A stretch of 45,366 bases of DNA from Paracoccaceae bacterium (GTDB lineage: Bacteria; Pseudomonadota; Alphaproteobacteria; Rhodobacterales; Rhodobacteraceae): contig JANZZL010000073.1 of assembly GCA_026419405.1 (NCBI GenBank), positions 1 to 45,366 of the forward strand, given 5' to 3'. Positions 24,170 to 32,843 of this stretch are shown here, piece after piece. The number at the start of each line of letters is the position of its first letter. Position 1 is the first letter of the stretch. The notes beneath the pieces are model-generated. The model was not told the DNA's origin and made no database searches. It saw only the letters and a list, made by a program, of their open reading frames with translations. The translations under genes were made by a program, and so were the position numbers.

Positions 24170-25360
24170 TCAGGGGCCGCCCTGCTGCCCGCCGCCCTGC
24201 TCCTGCTGCTGGCGCTGCATCTCGGCCTCGATCTCGCGCCAGCGGGCGACGTTGCGGTTGTGCTCCTCCAGCGTCTCGGCAAAGACATGCCCGCCCGTCC
24301 CGTCGGCCACGAAGAACAGGTAGCGGGTGTCCTCCGGGTTCAGCGCCGCCTCGATCGAGAGCCGCCCCGGATTGGCGATCGGTGTCGGCGGCAGGCCGTC
24401 GATGAGGTAGGTGTTGTAGGGCGTCTGGCGCCTCAGCTCGCTCTGCCTCAGCCCCCGGCCGAGCGGCGCCTTGCCCTCGGTGATGCCGTAGATCACCGTC
24501 GGGTCGGTCTGGAGCCGCATGCCCTGCGCCAGGCGGTTGACGAACACGCTCGCCACACGCGCCCGCTCCTCGGGCACGCCGGTCTCCTTCTCGACGATCG
24601 AGGCCATGATCAGCGCCTCCTCCGGCGTGGCGTAGGGCACGTCGGGGTCGCGCGCGGGCCAGAGCTCGGCCAGCGTCGCCGCCTGCCGCGCCTGCATCTC
24701 GGCGATCAGCGCCGCGCGGTCGGCGCCGCGCTCCACCTCGTAGCTGTCGGGCGCAAGCGAGCCTTCGGGCGGCACCTCGGCGATCTCGCCGGAAAGGAAC
24801 TCCGCCTGCTTCAGCTCCTCCACCACCTGCCAGCTCGTCACCCCCTCGGCCAGGGTCACGCGGTAGCGCACGTCCGGCCGCTCCACCGCCGCGGCATATT
24901 CCGGCGGCACCTCCGCCGCGCCGGGCGCGAATTTCGCCAGCTCCACGTAGCGGTTGGTCGCGGGATCGAGCTCGCGCACGATGATCTCGGCCGCCGTCAC
25001 GCCGACGCGGAAGTTGACCTCCACCCCGCAGGTCGATCGCCCGCCCGTGGTGATCGCCGCGACGATCTCCTGCATCGAGGCCCCGGCCGGAATGAGATAG
25101 CTGCCGAACTTGAGCTGCCCTGAACGGTCCTCGTAATCTGCGCCGATGCGCATGATGCTCGGGCTGCTGATCGCCCCCTTCTCGGCAAGCTCGGCCGAGA
25201 CGCGGCGCATCGAGGATCCGCGTTCCACCAGCAGGCAGATCGGTTCCTTGAGCGGGCCCGGCTGGGTATACTGCCGCTGCCCCCAGCCGATCAGCCCGAC
25301 CAGGCCGACCAGCACCACGACCGCCAGCGTCAGCGCGTTCGAGGCGATGTGCTTCCACAT
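24170..25360 (-). CDS. mltG: endolytic murein transglycosylase MltG (YceG)
   Basis: MltG cleaves nascent glycan strands in the inner membrane and sets glycan length. The 396 residues start with a short cytoplasmic tail and one membrane helix (about 8-27), then a LysM-like region and the YceG catalytic domain. The catalytic glutamate is in IMASIVEKET (Glu257), followed by LQTDPTVIYGI and RQTPYNTYLIDGLPPTPIAN, all diagnostic. The C-terminus is a Gln/Gly-rich tail (MQRQQQEQGGGQQGG). It starts four bases after the fabF stop, forming a fabF-mltG unit directly upstream of the GTA operon. Confidence 0.96.
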   Translation of the reverse strand: MWKHIASNALTLAVVVLVGLVGLIGWGQRQYTQPGPLKEPICLLVERGSSMRRVSAELAEKGAISSPSIMRIGADYEDRSGQLKFGSYLIPAGASMQEIVAAITTGGRSTCGVEVNFRVGVTAAEIIVRELDPATNRYVELAKFAPGAAEVPPEYAAAVERPDVRYRVTLAEGVTSWQVVEELKQAEFLSGEIAEVPPEGSLAPDSYEVERGADRAALIAEMQARQAATLAELWPARDPDVPYATPEEALIMASIVEKETGVPEERARVASVFVNRLAQGMRLQTDPTVIYGITEGKAPLGRGLRQSELRRQTPYNTYLIDGLPPTPIANPGRLSIEAALNPEDTRYLFFVADGTGGHVFAETLEEHNRNVARWREIEAEMQRQQQEQGGGQQGGP

Positions 25361-25364
25361 CGCC

Positions 25365-26621
25365 CTAGACCCTCCCCAGCACCAGCGAGGCGTTGGTCCC
25401 GCCGAAGCCGAACGAGTTCGACAGCGCCACGTTGATCTCGCGCCGGACCGCGCGGTTGGCCGCCAGATCCAGCGCCGTGGCGACCGCGGGGGTGTCGAGG
25501 TTGATCGTCGGCGGCGCGATCTGGTCGCGGATCGCCAGCACGCAGAAGATCGCCTCCACCGCGCCCGCCGCGCCGAGCAGATGCCCGATCGACGACTTGG
25601 TGGAGCTCATCGTCGCCTTCGCCGCGGCATTGCCCATCATCCGCTCCACCGCCGCCAGCTCGATCGTGTCGGCCATGGTGCTGGTGCCGTGGGCGTTGAT
25701 GTAGTCGATCGCCGAGGGCTCGAGGCCGGCCCGCTTCAGCGCGGCCCGCATCGACCGCTCGCCGCCCTCGCCGTCCTCGGCCGGCGCGGTGATGTGGTAG
25801 GCATCCCCCGAAAGCCCGTAGCCCAGCACCTCGGCATAGATCCGCGCGCCGCGCGCCTTCGCGTGCTCGTATTCCTCCAGCACCACGCAGCCCGCGCCCT
25901 CGCCCATCACGAAGCCGTCACGGTCCGCGTCATAGGGCCGGCTCGCCTTCTGCGGCTCGTGCGGGCGCTTGGTGGAAAGCGCCTTGCAGGCGTTGAAGCC
26001 GGCGATGCCGATCTCGCTGATCGGGCTCTCGGCGCCGCCGGCCACCATCACGTCGGCATCGCCCCACTGGATCAGCCGCGCCGCATCGCCGATCGCATGC
26101 GCGCCGGTCGAGCAGGCGGTCACCACCGCATGGTTCGGCCCCTTGAAGCCGTAGCGGATCGAGACCTGCCCGCTGACCAGGTTGATCAGCGCGCCGGGAA
26201 TGAAGAACGGGCTCACCCGCTTCGGCCCGCGCTCGCGGATCAGCACCGCCGTGTCGGCGATCGAGCTCAGCCCGCCGATCCCCGATCCGATCATCACCCC
26301 GGTCCTGAGCCGCTCGGCCTCGGTGGGGTTCTCCCAGCCGGCATCGCGCACCGCCTGCACCGCCGCCGCCATGCCGTAGAGGATGAAGTCGTCGACCTTG
26401 CGCTGGTCCTTCGGCTCCATCCAGTCGTCGGGGTTGAAGGTGCCGCCCGAACCGTCGCCGCGCGGGATCTCGCAGGCATAGGTCGTGGCCAGGTTCGAGG
26501 GGTCGAACCGCGTGATCGGCCCGGCGCCGGACTCGCCCGCGATGAGCCGCCGCCAGGTCTCCTCCACGCCGCACGCCAGCGGCGTGACCATGCCCAGCCC
26601 GGTTACGACCACTCGCCGCAT
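25365..26621 (-). CDS. fabF: beta-ketoacyl-ACP synthase II
   Basis: FabF condenses malonyl-ACP with acyl-ACP in fatty-acid elongation. The 418-residue protein has the nucleophile Cys170 in VTACSTGAHA, the NAHGTST histidine at about 310 and GHLLGAAGAVEAIF at about 347, completing the Cys-His-His triad. The C-terminal NSFGFGGTNASLVL motif is intact. The ATG at 26621 gives the standard MRRVVVTGLGMVTPLA N-terminus. It is separated from acpP by a ureohydrolase gene, and has its own candidate promoter. Confidence 0.97.
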   Translation of the reverse strand: MRRVVVTGLGMVTPLACGVEETWRRLIAGESGAGPITRFDPSNLATTYACEIPRGDGSGGTFNPDDWMEPKDQRKVDDFILYGMAAAVQAVRDAGWENPTEAERLRTGVMIGSGIGGLSSIADTAVLIRERGPKRVSPFFIPGALINLVSGQVSIRYGFKGPNHAVVTACSTGAHAIGDAARLIQWGDADVMVAGGAESPISEIGIAGFNACKALSTKRPHEPQKASRPYDADRDGFVMGEGAGCVVLEEYEHAKARGARIYAEVLGYGLSGDAYHITAPAEDGEGGERSMRAALKRAGLEPSAIDYINAHGTSTMADTIELAAVERMMGNAAAKATMSSTKSSIGHLLGAAGAVEAIFCVLAIRDQIAPPTINLDTPAVATALDLAANRAVRREINVALSNSFGFGGTNASLVLGRV

Positions 26622-26655
26622 GCTGCGCCCCCTGCCCATGTCCTGCCCGCACCGG

Positions 26656-26684
26656 TGATTACCCGCTCGCGCCCGGCGGCGCAA
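26656..26684 (-). promoter_or_regulatory. candidate fabF promoter
   Basis: Minus-strand TTGCGC (26679-26684) and TAATCA (26656-26661) are 17 bases apart, about 35 bases before the fabF ATG. Confidence 0.45.
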
Positions 26685-26716
26685 CTCGGGCCGGCCGCCG
26701 GGCGGCAGCCTCCGGC

Positions 26717-27658
26717 CTAGCTCCGCCGGGCGATGATCCCGATCAGCGCCGCCAGAAGCTGCGCCGCCGTCAGCGCGCCGATTCCGTCCACGTCGCGTTC
26801 GGGCATGAACTCCACGAAGCCCAGCCCCGCGATCTGCCCCCGCTCGGCCGCGCCGCCCACCAGCTCCAGCCCCTGCCAGTAGCCGAGGCCCCCCGCGGTG
26901 CGGCCGATGACGGCCGGCATCACCGAGGGGTCGAGTGCGTCGAGGTCGAGGCAGACCACCACCTCCGCGCCCTCGGGGATCAGGTCCACCGCGCGCCCCA
27001 CGCCGTCGCGGGCGACCTCGCCGGCCGGCACGAAGGCCACGCCCGCGGCCCGCGCCTCCGCCCAGTCGGACATCCGGGCCGAGCCGATGCCGCGCGCGCC
27101 GACCTGGATGATCCGCTCCACATGCGCCATCTCCGCCGCGCGCCGCATCGTCGAGGAAAGCCCCAGCCGCTCGCCGCCCACCTCGTCGCGCCAGTCGATG
27201 TGCGCATCGATCTGCAGCACGGTGATCCCCCGGCCCCCGCGGCCGCCCCAGGCCTCCAGCATCGGGATCTGCACCGAGTCGTCGCCGCCCAGCAGCACCG
27301 GCACCGCGCGGCGATCCAGGATCGTGCGCACGGCGCCGAGGATCCGCGCCCGGTTGCCCGCCGGATCGCCCTCGTCCTGGGCCAGGTCGCCGGCATCGGC
27401 GGCGCTGCGGCCCTCGGGCAGCACCGGCCCGCCGAGGTCGAAGTTGACGTGCCCGAGGTTCGCCGCATAGGCGGCCGAGGCGGCGCGGATCGCGGCGGGC
27501 GCGTTGCGGCAGTAGGGGCCGACGCTGGCATAGGGCGTGGCCATGCCCGCCCCGAGCACCGCGATCCCGGCGTCGAGCCGCGCGAGATCCCGGCACCTCG
27601 GCAGGCCGAGGAAGGTCTCCACCGGCCGCGCGCCGAACATCGTCTCGAGTGTCGCCAT
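26717..27658 (-). CDS. divergent agmatinase-family ureohydrolase with GGDD motif
   Basis: The 313-residue protein has the ureohydrolase fold: D-A-H-I-D in QIDAHIDWRDE and D-L-D in CLDLDALDPSVMPAV are intact metal-binding motifs. The first motif reads LLGGDDSVQIP, so the usual histidine of GGDH is aspartate. Whether two Mn ions or another metal (for example Ni) bind is open. The C-terminal GFVEFMPERDVDGIGALTAA is typical. The ATG has GGAGGAG upstream. It interrupts the usual acpP-fabF adjacency. Candidate activities include agmatinase, guanidinobutyrase or another guanidine-type hydrolase. Confidence 0.87.
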   Translation of the reverse strand: MATLETMFGARPVETFLGLPRCRDLARLDAGIAVLGAGMATPYASVGPYCRNAPAAIRAASAAYAANLGHVNFDLGGPVLPEGRSAADAGDLAQDEGDPAGNRARILGAVRTILDRRAVPVLLGGDDSVQIPMLEAWGGRGGRGITVLQIDAHIDWRDEVGGERLGLSSTMRRAAEMAHVERIIQVGARGIGSARMSDWAEARAAGVAFVPAGEVARDGVGRAVDLIPEGAEVVVCLDLDALDPSVMPAVIGRTAGGLGYWQGLELVGGAAERGQIAGLGFVEFMPERDVDGIGALTAAQLLAALIGIIARRS

Positions 27659-27774
27659 CGCCGTCTCCTCCCTGCCGCGCCGCCGCGACCGCCAGAGTGA
27701 CGGGCGCGCCCGCGTCTTGCCAGCCCGAGGCGTGCCGGCCGGCGGTTTCCCGCGGACCGCCGCCCGGAACGGCA

Positions 27775-27800
27775 AGGGCGCCCCGCGCGGGGGGCGCCCT
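27775..27800 (-). terminator. hairpin downstream of acpP
   Basis: AGGGCGCCCC (27775-27784) and GGGGCGCCCT (27791-27800) form a perfect ten-pair stem 27 bases past the acpP stop, with only a weak pyrimidine run after it on the minus strand. The remaining gap to the ureohydrolase start has nothing else I can name. Confidence 0.5.
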
Positions 27801-27826
27801 CCGGTCCGGCCCGCGGCCTGCCTGCG

Positions 27827-28060
27827 TCAGGCGGCTTCGCTGATGAACTTCACCGCATCGCCGAAGGTCTGGATCGTCTCGGCGGCATCGTCGGGGATCT
27901 CGATCCCGAATTCCTCCTCGAAGGCCATCACCAGCTCGACCGTGTCGAGGCTGTCGGCCCCCAGATCGTCGATGAACGAGGCGTTCTCGGTCACCTTGGA
28001 CTCGTCGACGCCCAGATGGTCCACGACAATCTTCCTCACGCGGTCCGCGATGTCGCTCAT
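27827..28060 (-). CDS. acpP: acyl carrier protein
   Basis: The 77-residue acidic protein carries the 4'-phosphopantetheine attachment Ser37 in the [10 protein letters not shown] motif and is the carrier for all fatty-acid synthesis steps performed by FabD, FabG and FabF encoded nearby. It starts [28 protein letters not shown] ribosome site precedes the ATG. Promoter-like elements about 120 bases upstream and a hairpin downstream suggest it can be transcribed on its own, as expected for such an abundant protein. Confidence 0.98.
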   Translation of the reverse strand: MSDIADRVRKIVVDHLGVDESKVTENASFIDDLGADSLDTVELVMAFEEEFGIEIPDDAAETIQTFGDAVKFISEAA

Positions 28061-28120
28061 GTCACTTCCTCATGTTTCCTCGGGGGGTCGGATCCCCGAT
28101 CTCGGTTGTCCCTTGCGTTC

Positions 28121-28209
28121 CGAGGCGTTCCGCCTCGCGTGGGCTGCGACGTTCGCGCGCACCGCCCCCGGATCGGGCCGCCTTTAGCACAACTCGGGGC
28201 GGAGGCAAA
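28121..28209 (-). promoter_or_regulatory. candidate acpP promoter and leader hairpin
   Basis: Minus-strand TTTGCC (28204-28209) and CTAAAG (28182-28187) are 16 bases apart. The roughly 115-base leader contains a seven-pair stem CGAGGCG/CGCCTCG with a GAA loop (28121-28137). The stem may stabilise this highly expressed mRNA. The rest of the 234-base fabG-acpP gap is GC-rich without other features. Confidence 0.4.
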
Positions 28210-28294
28210 CGCTTTCCACCGGGGCCGCCGCGGGCCTCCGCAGGCCGGCCCGCCAGGGGCCGGGTCGGGCGCCGGGCGGCGGGCCCCGCGGGCC

Positions 28295-29029
28295 TCACAT
28301 GTCGCCGCCGCCGTTGATGTTCAGCACCGCGCCGGTGACATAGGCCGCCTCCTCGCTGGCCAGGTAGAGCACCCCCGCGGCGACCTCCTCGGGCCGCCCC
28401 ATCCGGCCGGCGGGAACGCCCGCGAGGATCTTCTGGCGCTGCTCCTCGGTCAGCTTGTCGGTCATTGCCGTCTCGATAAGGCCGGGGGCGACGCAGTTGA
28501 CCGTGATGCCGCGGCTGCCGATCTCCTGCGCCAGCGACTTCGACATCCCCGTGATGCCGGCCTTCGCGGCGGCATAGTTCGCCTGACCGGGGTTCCCGGC
28601 ATTGGCGACCACCGAGGTGATGTTGATGATGCGCCCCCAGCGCGCCTTCGCCATGCCCCTGAGCACCGCGCGGCAGAGGCGGAAGGTGGCGTTGAGGTTG
28701 ACCTCGATCACCGCGTTCCAGTCCTCGTCCGACATCCGCATCATCAGCCCGTCGCGGGTGATGCCGGCGTTGTTGACCAGGATGTCGACCGAGCCCATCG
28801 CCTCGGCGGCCTGCCGCGGCAGCGCCTCGACCGCCGCCGGCTCCGAGAGGTCGCAGGGCAGGACGTGGACCCTCTCCCCGAGCTCTGCCGCCAGCGCCTG
28901 AAGCGGCGCGACCCGCGTCCCCGAGATCGCGACCGCGGCCCCTGCCCCGTGCAGCGCGCGCGCCACCGCCGCGCCGATGCCACCCGAGGCGCCGGTGATG
29001 AGCGCCGACTTTCCCGTCAGATCGAACAT
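28295..29029 (-). CDS. fabG: 3-oxoacyl-ACP reductase
   Basis: FabG is the NADPH-dependent ketoreductase of fatty-acid elongation. The 244-residue SDR protein has the GASGGIG nucleotide motif at about 13-19, NNAGITRDGLMMRM, the catalytic serine in NITSVVANAGN and the Y-A-A-A-K active site (ANYAAAKAGI). The C-terminus AAYVTGAVLNINGG is standard. It lies between fabD and acpP on the same strand. Confidence 0.97.
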   Translation of the reverse strand: MFDLTGKSALITGASGGIGAAVARALHGAGAAVAISGTRVAPLQALAAELGERVHVLPCDLSEPAAVEALPRQAAEAMGSVDILVNNAGITRDGLMMRMSDEDWNAVIEVNLNATFRLCRAVLRGMAKARWGRIINITSVVANAGNPGQANYAAAKAGITGMSKSLAQEIGSRGITVNCVAPGLIETAMTDKLTEEQRQKILAGVPAGRMGRPEEVAAGVLYLASEEAAYVTGAVLNINGGGDM

Positions 29030-29063
29030 GGCTCCTCCTCGCGCGCCGCCCGCGCCGCGCCTG

Positions 29064-29091
29064 CCCTAAAGCACCCGCGCCGGCGCGGCAA
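29064..29091 (-). promoter_or_regulatory. candidate fabG promoter
   Basis: Minus-strand TTGCCG (29086-29091) and TTAGGG (29064-29069) are 16 bases apart, 35 bases before the fabG ATG. Confidence 0.4.
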
Positions 29092-29140
29092 GTCCACTAG
29101 GCTTTTCAGACGGGTAGCGCTGCCGCCGCCGGCGGCGCCC

Positions 29141-30073
29141 TCAGCCCTTGGCGGCCGCCACGTCGGCCGGCGCCGAGACCGACCGCGTCGCGGCCTCGGG
29201 CACGATGCGCCGGATCATGCCCGACAGCGCCTTGCCCGCGCCGATCTCCCAGAACTCCGTCACCCCCTGCGCCGCCATCCAGGCGACCGACTCGCGCCAG
29301 CGCACCCGGTGCGTGACCTGCTCGACAAGCAGCGAGCGGATCACCTCGGGCTCGCTCACCGCATGCGCCAGCACGTTCGCCACCAGCGGCACCCGCGGCG
29401 CCCGGATCTCCACGTGGCTGAGCGCCTCGGCCATCGCGCGCGCGGCGGGCGCCATCAGCGCGCAGTGGAAGGGGGCCGAGACCGGCAGCATCAGCGCCCG
29501 CTTCGCCCCCCGCGCCCGGGCAAGCTCGGCCGCGCGCTCCACCGCGGCCGCCGAACCCGAGACCACGACCTGCGCGGGATCGTTGTCGTTGGCCGCCTCG
29601 CAGACCTCGCCCGGCCCCGCCGCCTCGGCCGCGATCGCGGCCACCGCGGCGTAGTCGAGGCCGAGGATCGCCGCCATCGCCCCCTGCCCGACCGGCACCG
29701 CCTCCTGCATCGCCCGGCCCCGCAGCCGCAGGAGCCGCGCGGCGTCGGCCAGGCTGATCGCATCCGCCGCGCAGAGCGCCGAGTACTCCCCCAGCGAATG
29801 GCCCGCCACGAAGGCCGCCGTCTCGACCGTGATGCCCTCGAAGGCCAGCGCCCGCATCGCCGCCATCGAGGTCGCCATCAGCGCGGGCTGGGCGTTCGCC
29901 GTCAGCGTGAGCGTCTCGATGTCGCCCTCCCAGATCAGCGCCGAGAGCTTCTCGCCCAGCGCCGCGTCCACCTCCTCGAACACCGCCTTCGCCACGGGAT
30001 AGCGCTCGGCGAGCTCGCGGCCCATGCCGACGGTCTGGGCACCCTGCCCCGGAAACACGAATGCGCGGCTCAT
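29141..30073 (-). CDS. fabD: malonyl-CoA:ACP transacylase
   Basis: FabD transfers malonyl groups from CoA to ACP. The 310-residue protein has FPGQGAQTVGMG at the N-terminus, the nucleophile Ser93 in GHSLGEYSAL, the VSAPFHCALM histidine, and the GAGKALSGMIRR motif near the C-terminus. It is the first gene of the fabD-fabG-acpP set and is divergent from the cytochrome b561 gene. TTTGCG and CTATGC with a 17-base spacer in the 123-base intergenic region could be its promoter. Confidence 0.96.
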   Translation of the reverse strand: MSRAFVFPGQGAQTVGMGRELAERYPVAKAVFEEVDAALGEKLSALIWEGDIETLTLTANAQPALMATSMAAMRALAFEGITVETAAFVAGHSLGEYSALCAADAISLADAARLLRLRGRAMQEAVPVGQGAMAAILGLDYAAVAAIAAEAAGPGEVCEAANDNDPAQVVVSGSAAAVERAAELARARGAKRALMLPVSAPFHCALMAPAARAMAEALSHVEIRAPRVPLVANVLAHAVSEPEVIRSLLVEQVTHRVRWRESVAWMAAQGVTEFWEIGAGKALSGMIRRIVPEAATRSVSAPADVAAAKG

Positions 30074-30196
30074 CGTCCCTCTCCCTCGCCGTTTGCGCGG
30101 GCATAGCGCCTCGCGGCCCGCCGCGCAAACGCCGTGTCCCGCCTTGGCGAAGGCCCGCGGCCGGTCTAGGTGATGGGCGCAAGCCGCGGAGGCCGC

Positions 30197-31375
30197 ATGC
30201 CGCTCTCGAACACGGCCGACAGTTACGGAAGCGTCTCCCGGGCGCTGCACTGGCTCACCGCCGCGCTGGTGCTGACGGCGATCCCCCTCGGGCTGGTGGC
30301 CAACGCCATGCCCTTCGCCACGGGCGCCGAGCTCGCCGCCAAGGCCCAGGTCTTCTCGCTGCACAAGACCCTCGGCCTTGCCGCCTTCGCCACGGCCTGC
30401 CTGCGCATCCTCTGGGCGCTGACCCAGACCCGCCCTGCGCCGCTCCACCCCGAGCGCCGCGCCGAGACCTTCCTCGCGGGGGTCGTGCACTGGGCGCTCT
30501 ACGCCGGCCTCGTGCTCGTGCCGCTCTCCGGCTGGGCGCACCACGCCGCGACCGAGGGCTTCGCCCCGATCCTGTGGCCCTTCGGCCAGTCGCTGCCCCT
30601 CGTGCCGAAGGACCCGGCGGTCGCCGCGACCTTCGGCCGGCTGCACTGGCTCTCCACCAAGGTCCTCGCGGCGGCGGTCGTCCTGCACGTGGCCGGGGCG
30701 CTGCGGCACGCGCTCCGTGACCGCGACGGCACGCTCGCGCGGATGTGGTCGGGCCGGCCCGCGGCTCCGCCCGCGCCGGCGCGGCATCCGCGCGCCCCGG
30801 CCCTCGCCGCGGCGCTGCTCTGGCTCGCCGCGCTCGGCCTCGGCCTCGCCCTCGTCCCGCGCGCCGAGACCGCCGCGCCGTCCGCGCCCGCCGCCGCGGC
30901 CGGCGGCTGGACCGTCCGGGAAGGCACGCTCGGCATCGCCGTCCGCCAGATGGGCGCCGAGGTCCGCGGCAGCTTCGGCTCCTGGACCGCCCGGATCGAC
31001 TTCGACCCCGCGACCGGGCTCGGCGCGGTCGATGCGACCGTCGATGTCGGCTCGCTGACGCTCGGCTCGGTCACGGACCATGCGCTCGGGCCGGAGTTCC
31101 TCGATGCCGCGGCGCATCCCGCGGCGACCTTCTCCGGCGCGATCCGCCCCGAGGGCGCGGGCCACGTCGCCGAGGGAACGCTCCGCCTCAGGGGCACCGA
31201 GGTGCCGCTGACGCTTCCCTTCGCGCTCGCCCTCGAGGGCGACGTGGCGCGCGCCTCGGGCGCGGTCCTGCTCGACCGCCGCGCCTTCGGGATCGGCCGC
31301 GCCTTCCCCGACGAAGGCCAGCTCGGCTTCACCGTCCGCGTCGAGGTCGCGCTCGCGGCGGAACGCGCCGACTAG
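30197..31375 (+). CDS. cytochrome b561-YceI fusion protein
   Basis: The 392-residue protein has two parts. Residues 1-190 or so form a four-helix cytochrome b561 domain: LHWLTAALVLTAIPLGLVAN, HKTLGLAAFATACLRILWAL, HWALYAGLVLVPLSGWAHH and HWLSTKVLAAAVVLHVAGAL, with the four heme-ligand-type histidines. After a further membrane helix (about 205-225), residues 240-392 form a periplasmic YceI lipocalin-like domain (AAHPAATFSG, then RLRGTEVPLTLPF), which in the family binds isoprenoid quinone-like molecules. The fusion suggests quinone-linked electron transfer at the inner membrane. The ATG at 30197 has GGAGG upstream. Confidence 0.92.
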   Translation: MPLSNTADSYGSVSRALHWLTAALVLTAIPLGLVANAMPFATGAELAAKAQVFSLHKTLGLAAFATACLRILWALTQTRPAPLHPERRAETFLAGVVHWALYAGLVLVPLSGWAHHAATEGFAPILWPFGQSLPLVPKDPAVAATFGRLHWLSTKVLAAAVVLHVAGALRHALRDRDGTLARMWSGRPAAPPAPARHPRAPALAAALLWLAALGLGLALVPRAETAAPSAPAAAAGGWTVREGTLGIAVRQMGAEVRGSFGSWTARIDFDPATGLGAVDATVDVGSLTLGSVTDHALGPEFLDAAAHPAATFSGAIRPEGAGHVAEGTLRLRGTEVPLTLPFALALEGDVARASGAVLLDRRAFGIGRAFPDEGQLGFTVRVEVALAAERAD

Positions 31376-31395
31376 GCCGCGACGCCGCTTGCGTC

Positions 31396-31423
31396 TTGCT
31401 TCCCGCGCCTGCGCGTGTATAAG
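31396..31423 (+). promoter_or_regulatory. rpsF operon promoter
   Basis: TTGCTT (31396-31401) and TATAAG (31418-31423) are 16 bases apart. Predicted start is near 31430, giving a leader of about 100 bases. Confidence 0.6.
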
Positions 31424-31467
31424 CGCGCATCCCTCCGCAACCCACGTGACCCGGCGACGCCTCTCGT

Positions 31468-31500
31468 GGACGGGCCGCGGCAGGGATCAGGCGCCCGTCC
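31468..31500 (+). promoter_or_regulatory. rpsF leader stem-loop
   Basis: GGACGGGC (31468-31475) pairs perfectly with GCCCGTCC (31493-31500) around a 17-base loop, followed by TTTG, 31 bases before the rpsF ATG. S6:S18 autoregulatory motifs are known in rpsF leaders of many bacteria, so this may be an equivalent; I cannot confirm its consensus. Confidence 0.4.
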
Positions 31501-31531
31501 TTTGAAGCCGCCCGAGACGAAAGGAACCCGC

Positions 31532-31921
31532 ATGGCTCTCTACGAGCATGTGTTCATCGCGCGCCAGGACCTCTCCGGCGCGCAGGCCGAGGCGCTGATC
31601 GAGCACTTCGGCACCGTCCTCAAGGACAACGGAGGCACCGTCGTCGGCTCCGAATACTGGGGCGTCAAGACGATGGCCTACAAGGTCAACAAGAACCGCA
31701 AGGGGCACTACGGCTTCCTGCGCTCGGACGCGCCGCCGCAGGCGGTGCAGGAGATGGAGCGCCTGATGCGCCTGCACGAGGACGTGATGCGCGTGCTCAC
31801 CGTGAAGGTCGATGCGCACGAGGAAGGCCCCTCGGTGCAGATGCAGAAGCGCGACCGCGACGACGACCGCGGCGACCGCGACCGCGACCGCGCTGACCGC
31901 CGGCCCCGCCGCGACGCCTGA
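31532..31921 (+). CDS. rpsF: 30S ribosomal protein S6
   Basis: The 129-residue protein has the S6 fold from [20 protein letters not shown] to about residue 100, including [22 protein letters not shown]-terminal tail of alternating Arg and Asp ([16 protein letters not shown]) extends beyond the E. coli core. S6 pairs with S18 on the 30S platform, and rpsR follows 17 bases later. AAAGGA precedes the ATG. Confidence 0.98.
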   Translation: MALYEHVFIARQDLSGAQAEALIEHFGTVLKDNGGTVVGSEYWGVKTMAYKVNKNRKGHYGFLRSDAPPQAVQEMERLMRLHEDVMRVLTVKVDAHEEGPSVQMQKRDRDDDRGDRDRDRADRRPRRDA

Positions 31922-31938
31922 GGAAGGGAGAGCAAGTC

Positions 31939-32166
31939 ATGGCCGCAAAACCGTTTTTCCGCCGCCGCAAGGTCTGCCCGTTCTCCGGCGAGAACGCGCC
32001 CAAGATCGACTACAAGGATGTGCGCCTGCTGCAGCGCTACATCTCCGAGCGCGGCAAGATCGTGCCCTCGCGGATCACCGCCGTCTCGGCCAAGAAGCAG
32101 CGCGAGCTGGCGCGGGCGATCAAGCGCGCCCGCTTCCTCGCGCTCCTGCCCTACGCCGTGAAGTAA
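31939..32166 (+). CDS. rpsR: 30S ribosomal protein S18
   Basis: The 75-residue basic protein contains [40 protein letters not shown] and the conserved [20 protein letters not shown], all standard S18 segments. It lies between rpsF and rplI with GGAGAG before its ATG. Confidence 0.98.
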   Translation: MAAKPFFRRRKVCPFSGENAPKIDYKDVRLLQRYISERGKIVPSRITAVSAKKQRELARAIKRARFLALLPYAVK

Positions 32167-32179
32167 GGAGGCACGACCG

Positions 32180-32770
32180 ATGGAAGTCATTCTTCTGGAG
32201 CGCGTCGCCAAGCTCGGCCAGATGGGCGAGGTGGTGAAGGTGCGCGACGGCTACGCGCGCAACTACCTGCTGCCGCAGGGCAAGGCGCTGCGCGCCAGCG
32301 AGGCGAACATCAGGCGCTTCGAGGCCGAGAAGGCCCAGCTCGAGGCGCGCAACCTCGAGACCCGCCGCGAGGCCGAGAAGCTCGCCGCGAAGCTCGACGG
32401 GCAGCAGTTCGTGGTGATTCGCTCCGCCTCCGACGCCGGCGCCCTCTACGGCTCGGTGACCACCCGCGATGTCGCCGAGGCGGCGACGGCGGCCGGCTTC
32501 AGCGTCGACCGCAAGCAGATCGCGCTCGACCGCCCGATCAAGGAGCTCGGGCTGCACTCGGTGACCGTCACGCTGCATCCCGAGGTCGCCGTGAAGATCC
32601 GGGTCAACGTCGCCCGCTCGCCCGAGGAGGCCGAGCTCCAGGCGCAGGGCAGGTCGATCCAGGACCTCGCCGCCGAGGCCGAGGCCGCCGCCGAGTTCGA
32701 GATCGCCGAGCTGTTCGACGACATCGGCTCGGCCGCCGCCGAGGAAGCGCCCGGCCCGCGCGCCGGGTGA
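32180..32770 (+). CDS. rplI: 50S ribosomal protein L9
   Basis: The 196-residue protein starts [20 protein letters not shown] and carries the L9 N-terminal domain ([17 protein letters not shown]), the long connecting helix and the C-terminal domain ending at about residue 150 ([20 protein letters not shown]). An acidic, Ala-rich extension of about 45 residues ([20 protein letters not shown]) is longer than the E. coli protein, as often seen in Rhodobacterales. AAGGAGG precedes the ATG. It ends the rpsF-rpsR-rplI operon, followed by a terminator. Confidence 0.98.
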   Translation: MEVILLERVAKLGQMGEVVKVRDGYARNYLLPQGKALRASEANIRRFEAEKAQLEARNLETRREAEKLAAKLDGQQFVVIRSASDAGALYGSVTTRDVAEAATAAGFSVDRKQIALDRPIKELGLHSVTVTLHPEVAVKIRVNVARSPEEAELQAQGRSIQDLAAEAEAAAEFEIAELFDDIGSAAAEEAPGPRAG

Positions 32771-32798
32771 CCCGGGCCGGACAGGCCGGACCCTCTCG

Positions 32799-32835
32799 CG
32801 CCGCGCCCCCACCGGGGCGCGGCGTTCCCGTCTCT
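32799..32835 (+). terminator. terminator of the rpsF-rpsR-rplI operon
   Basis: CGCCGCGCCCC (32799-32809) and GGGGCGCGGCG (32814-32824) form a perfect eleven-pair stem with a four-base loop, followed by TTCCCGTCT. It lies between the convergent rplI and PhyH-like genes. Confidence 0.7.
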
Positions 32836-32843
32836 GCCCGCGC

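Noticed and set aside
24170-24200. Gln/Gly-rich MltG tail as a frameshifted end
   Set aside because: Low-complexity hydrophilic C-terminal tails are usual in MltG proteins of this group, and the catalytic domain is complete.
28062-28298. A 78-residue reading frame between fabG and acpP
   Set aside because: It is Arg/Pro/Gly-rich with no domain, overlaps the acpP promoter and leader, and ends in the acpP ribosome site. It is best explained by high GC content.
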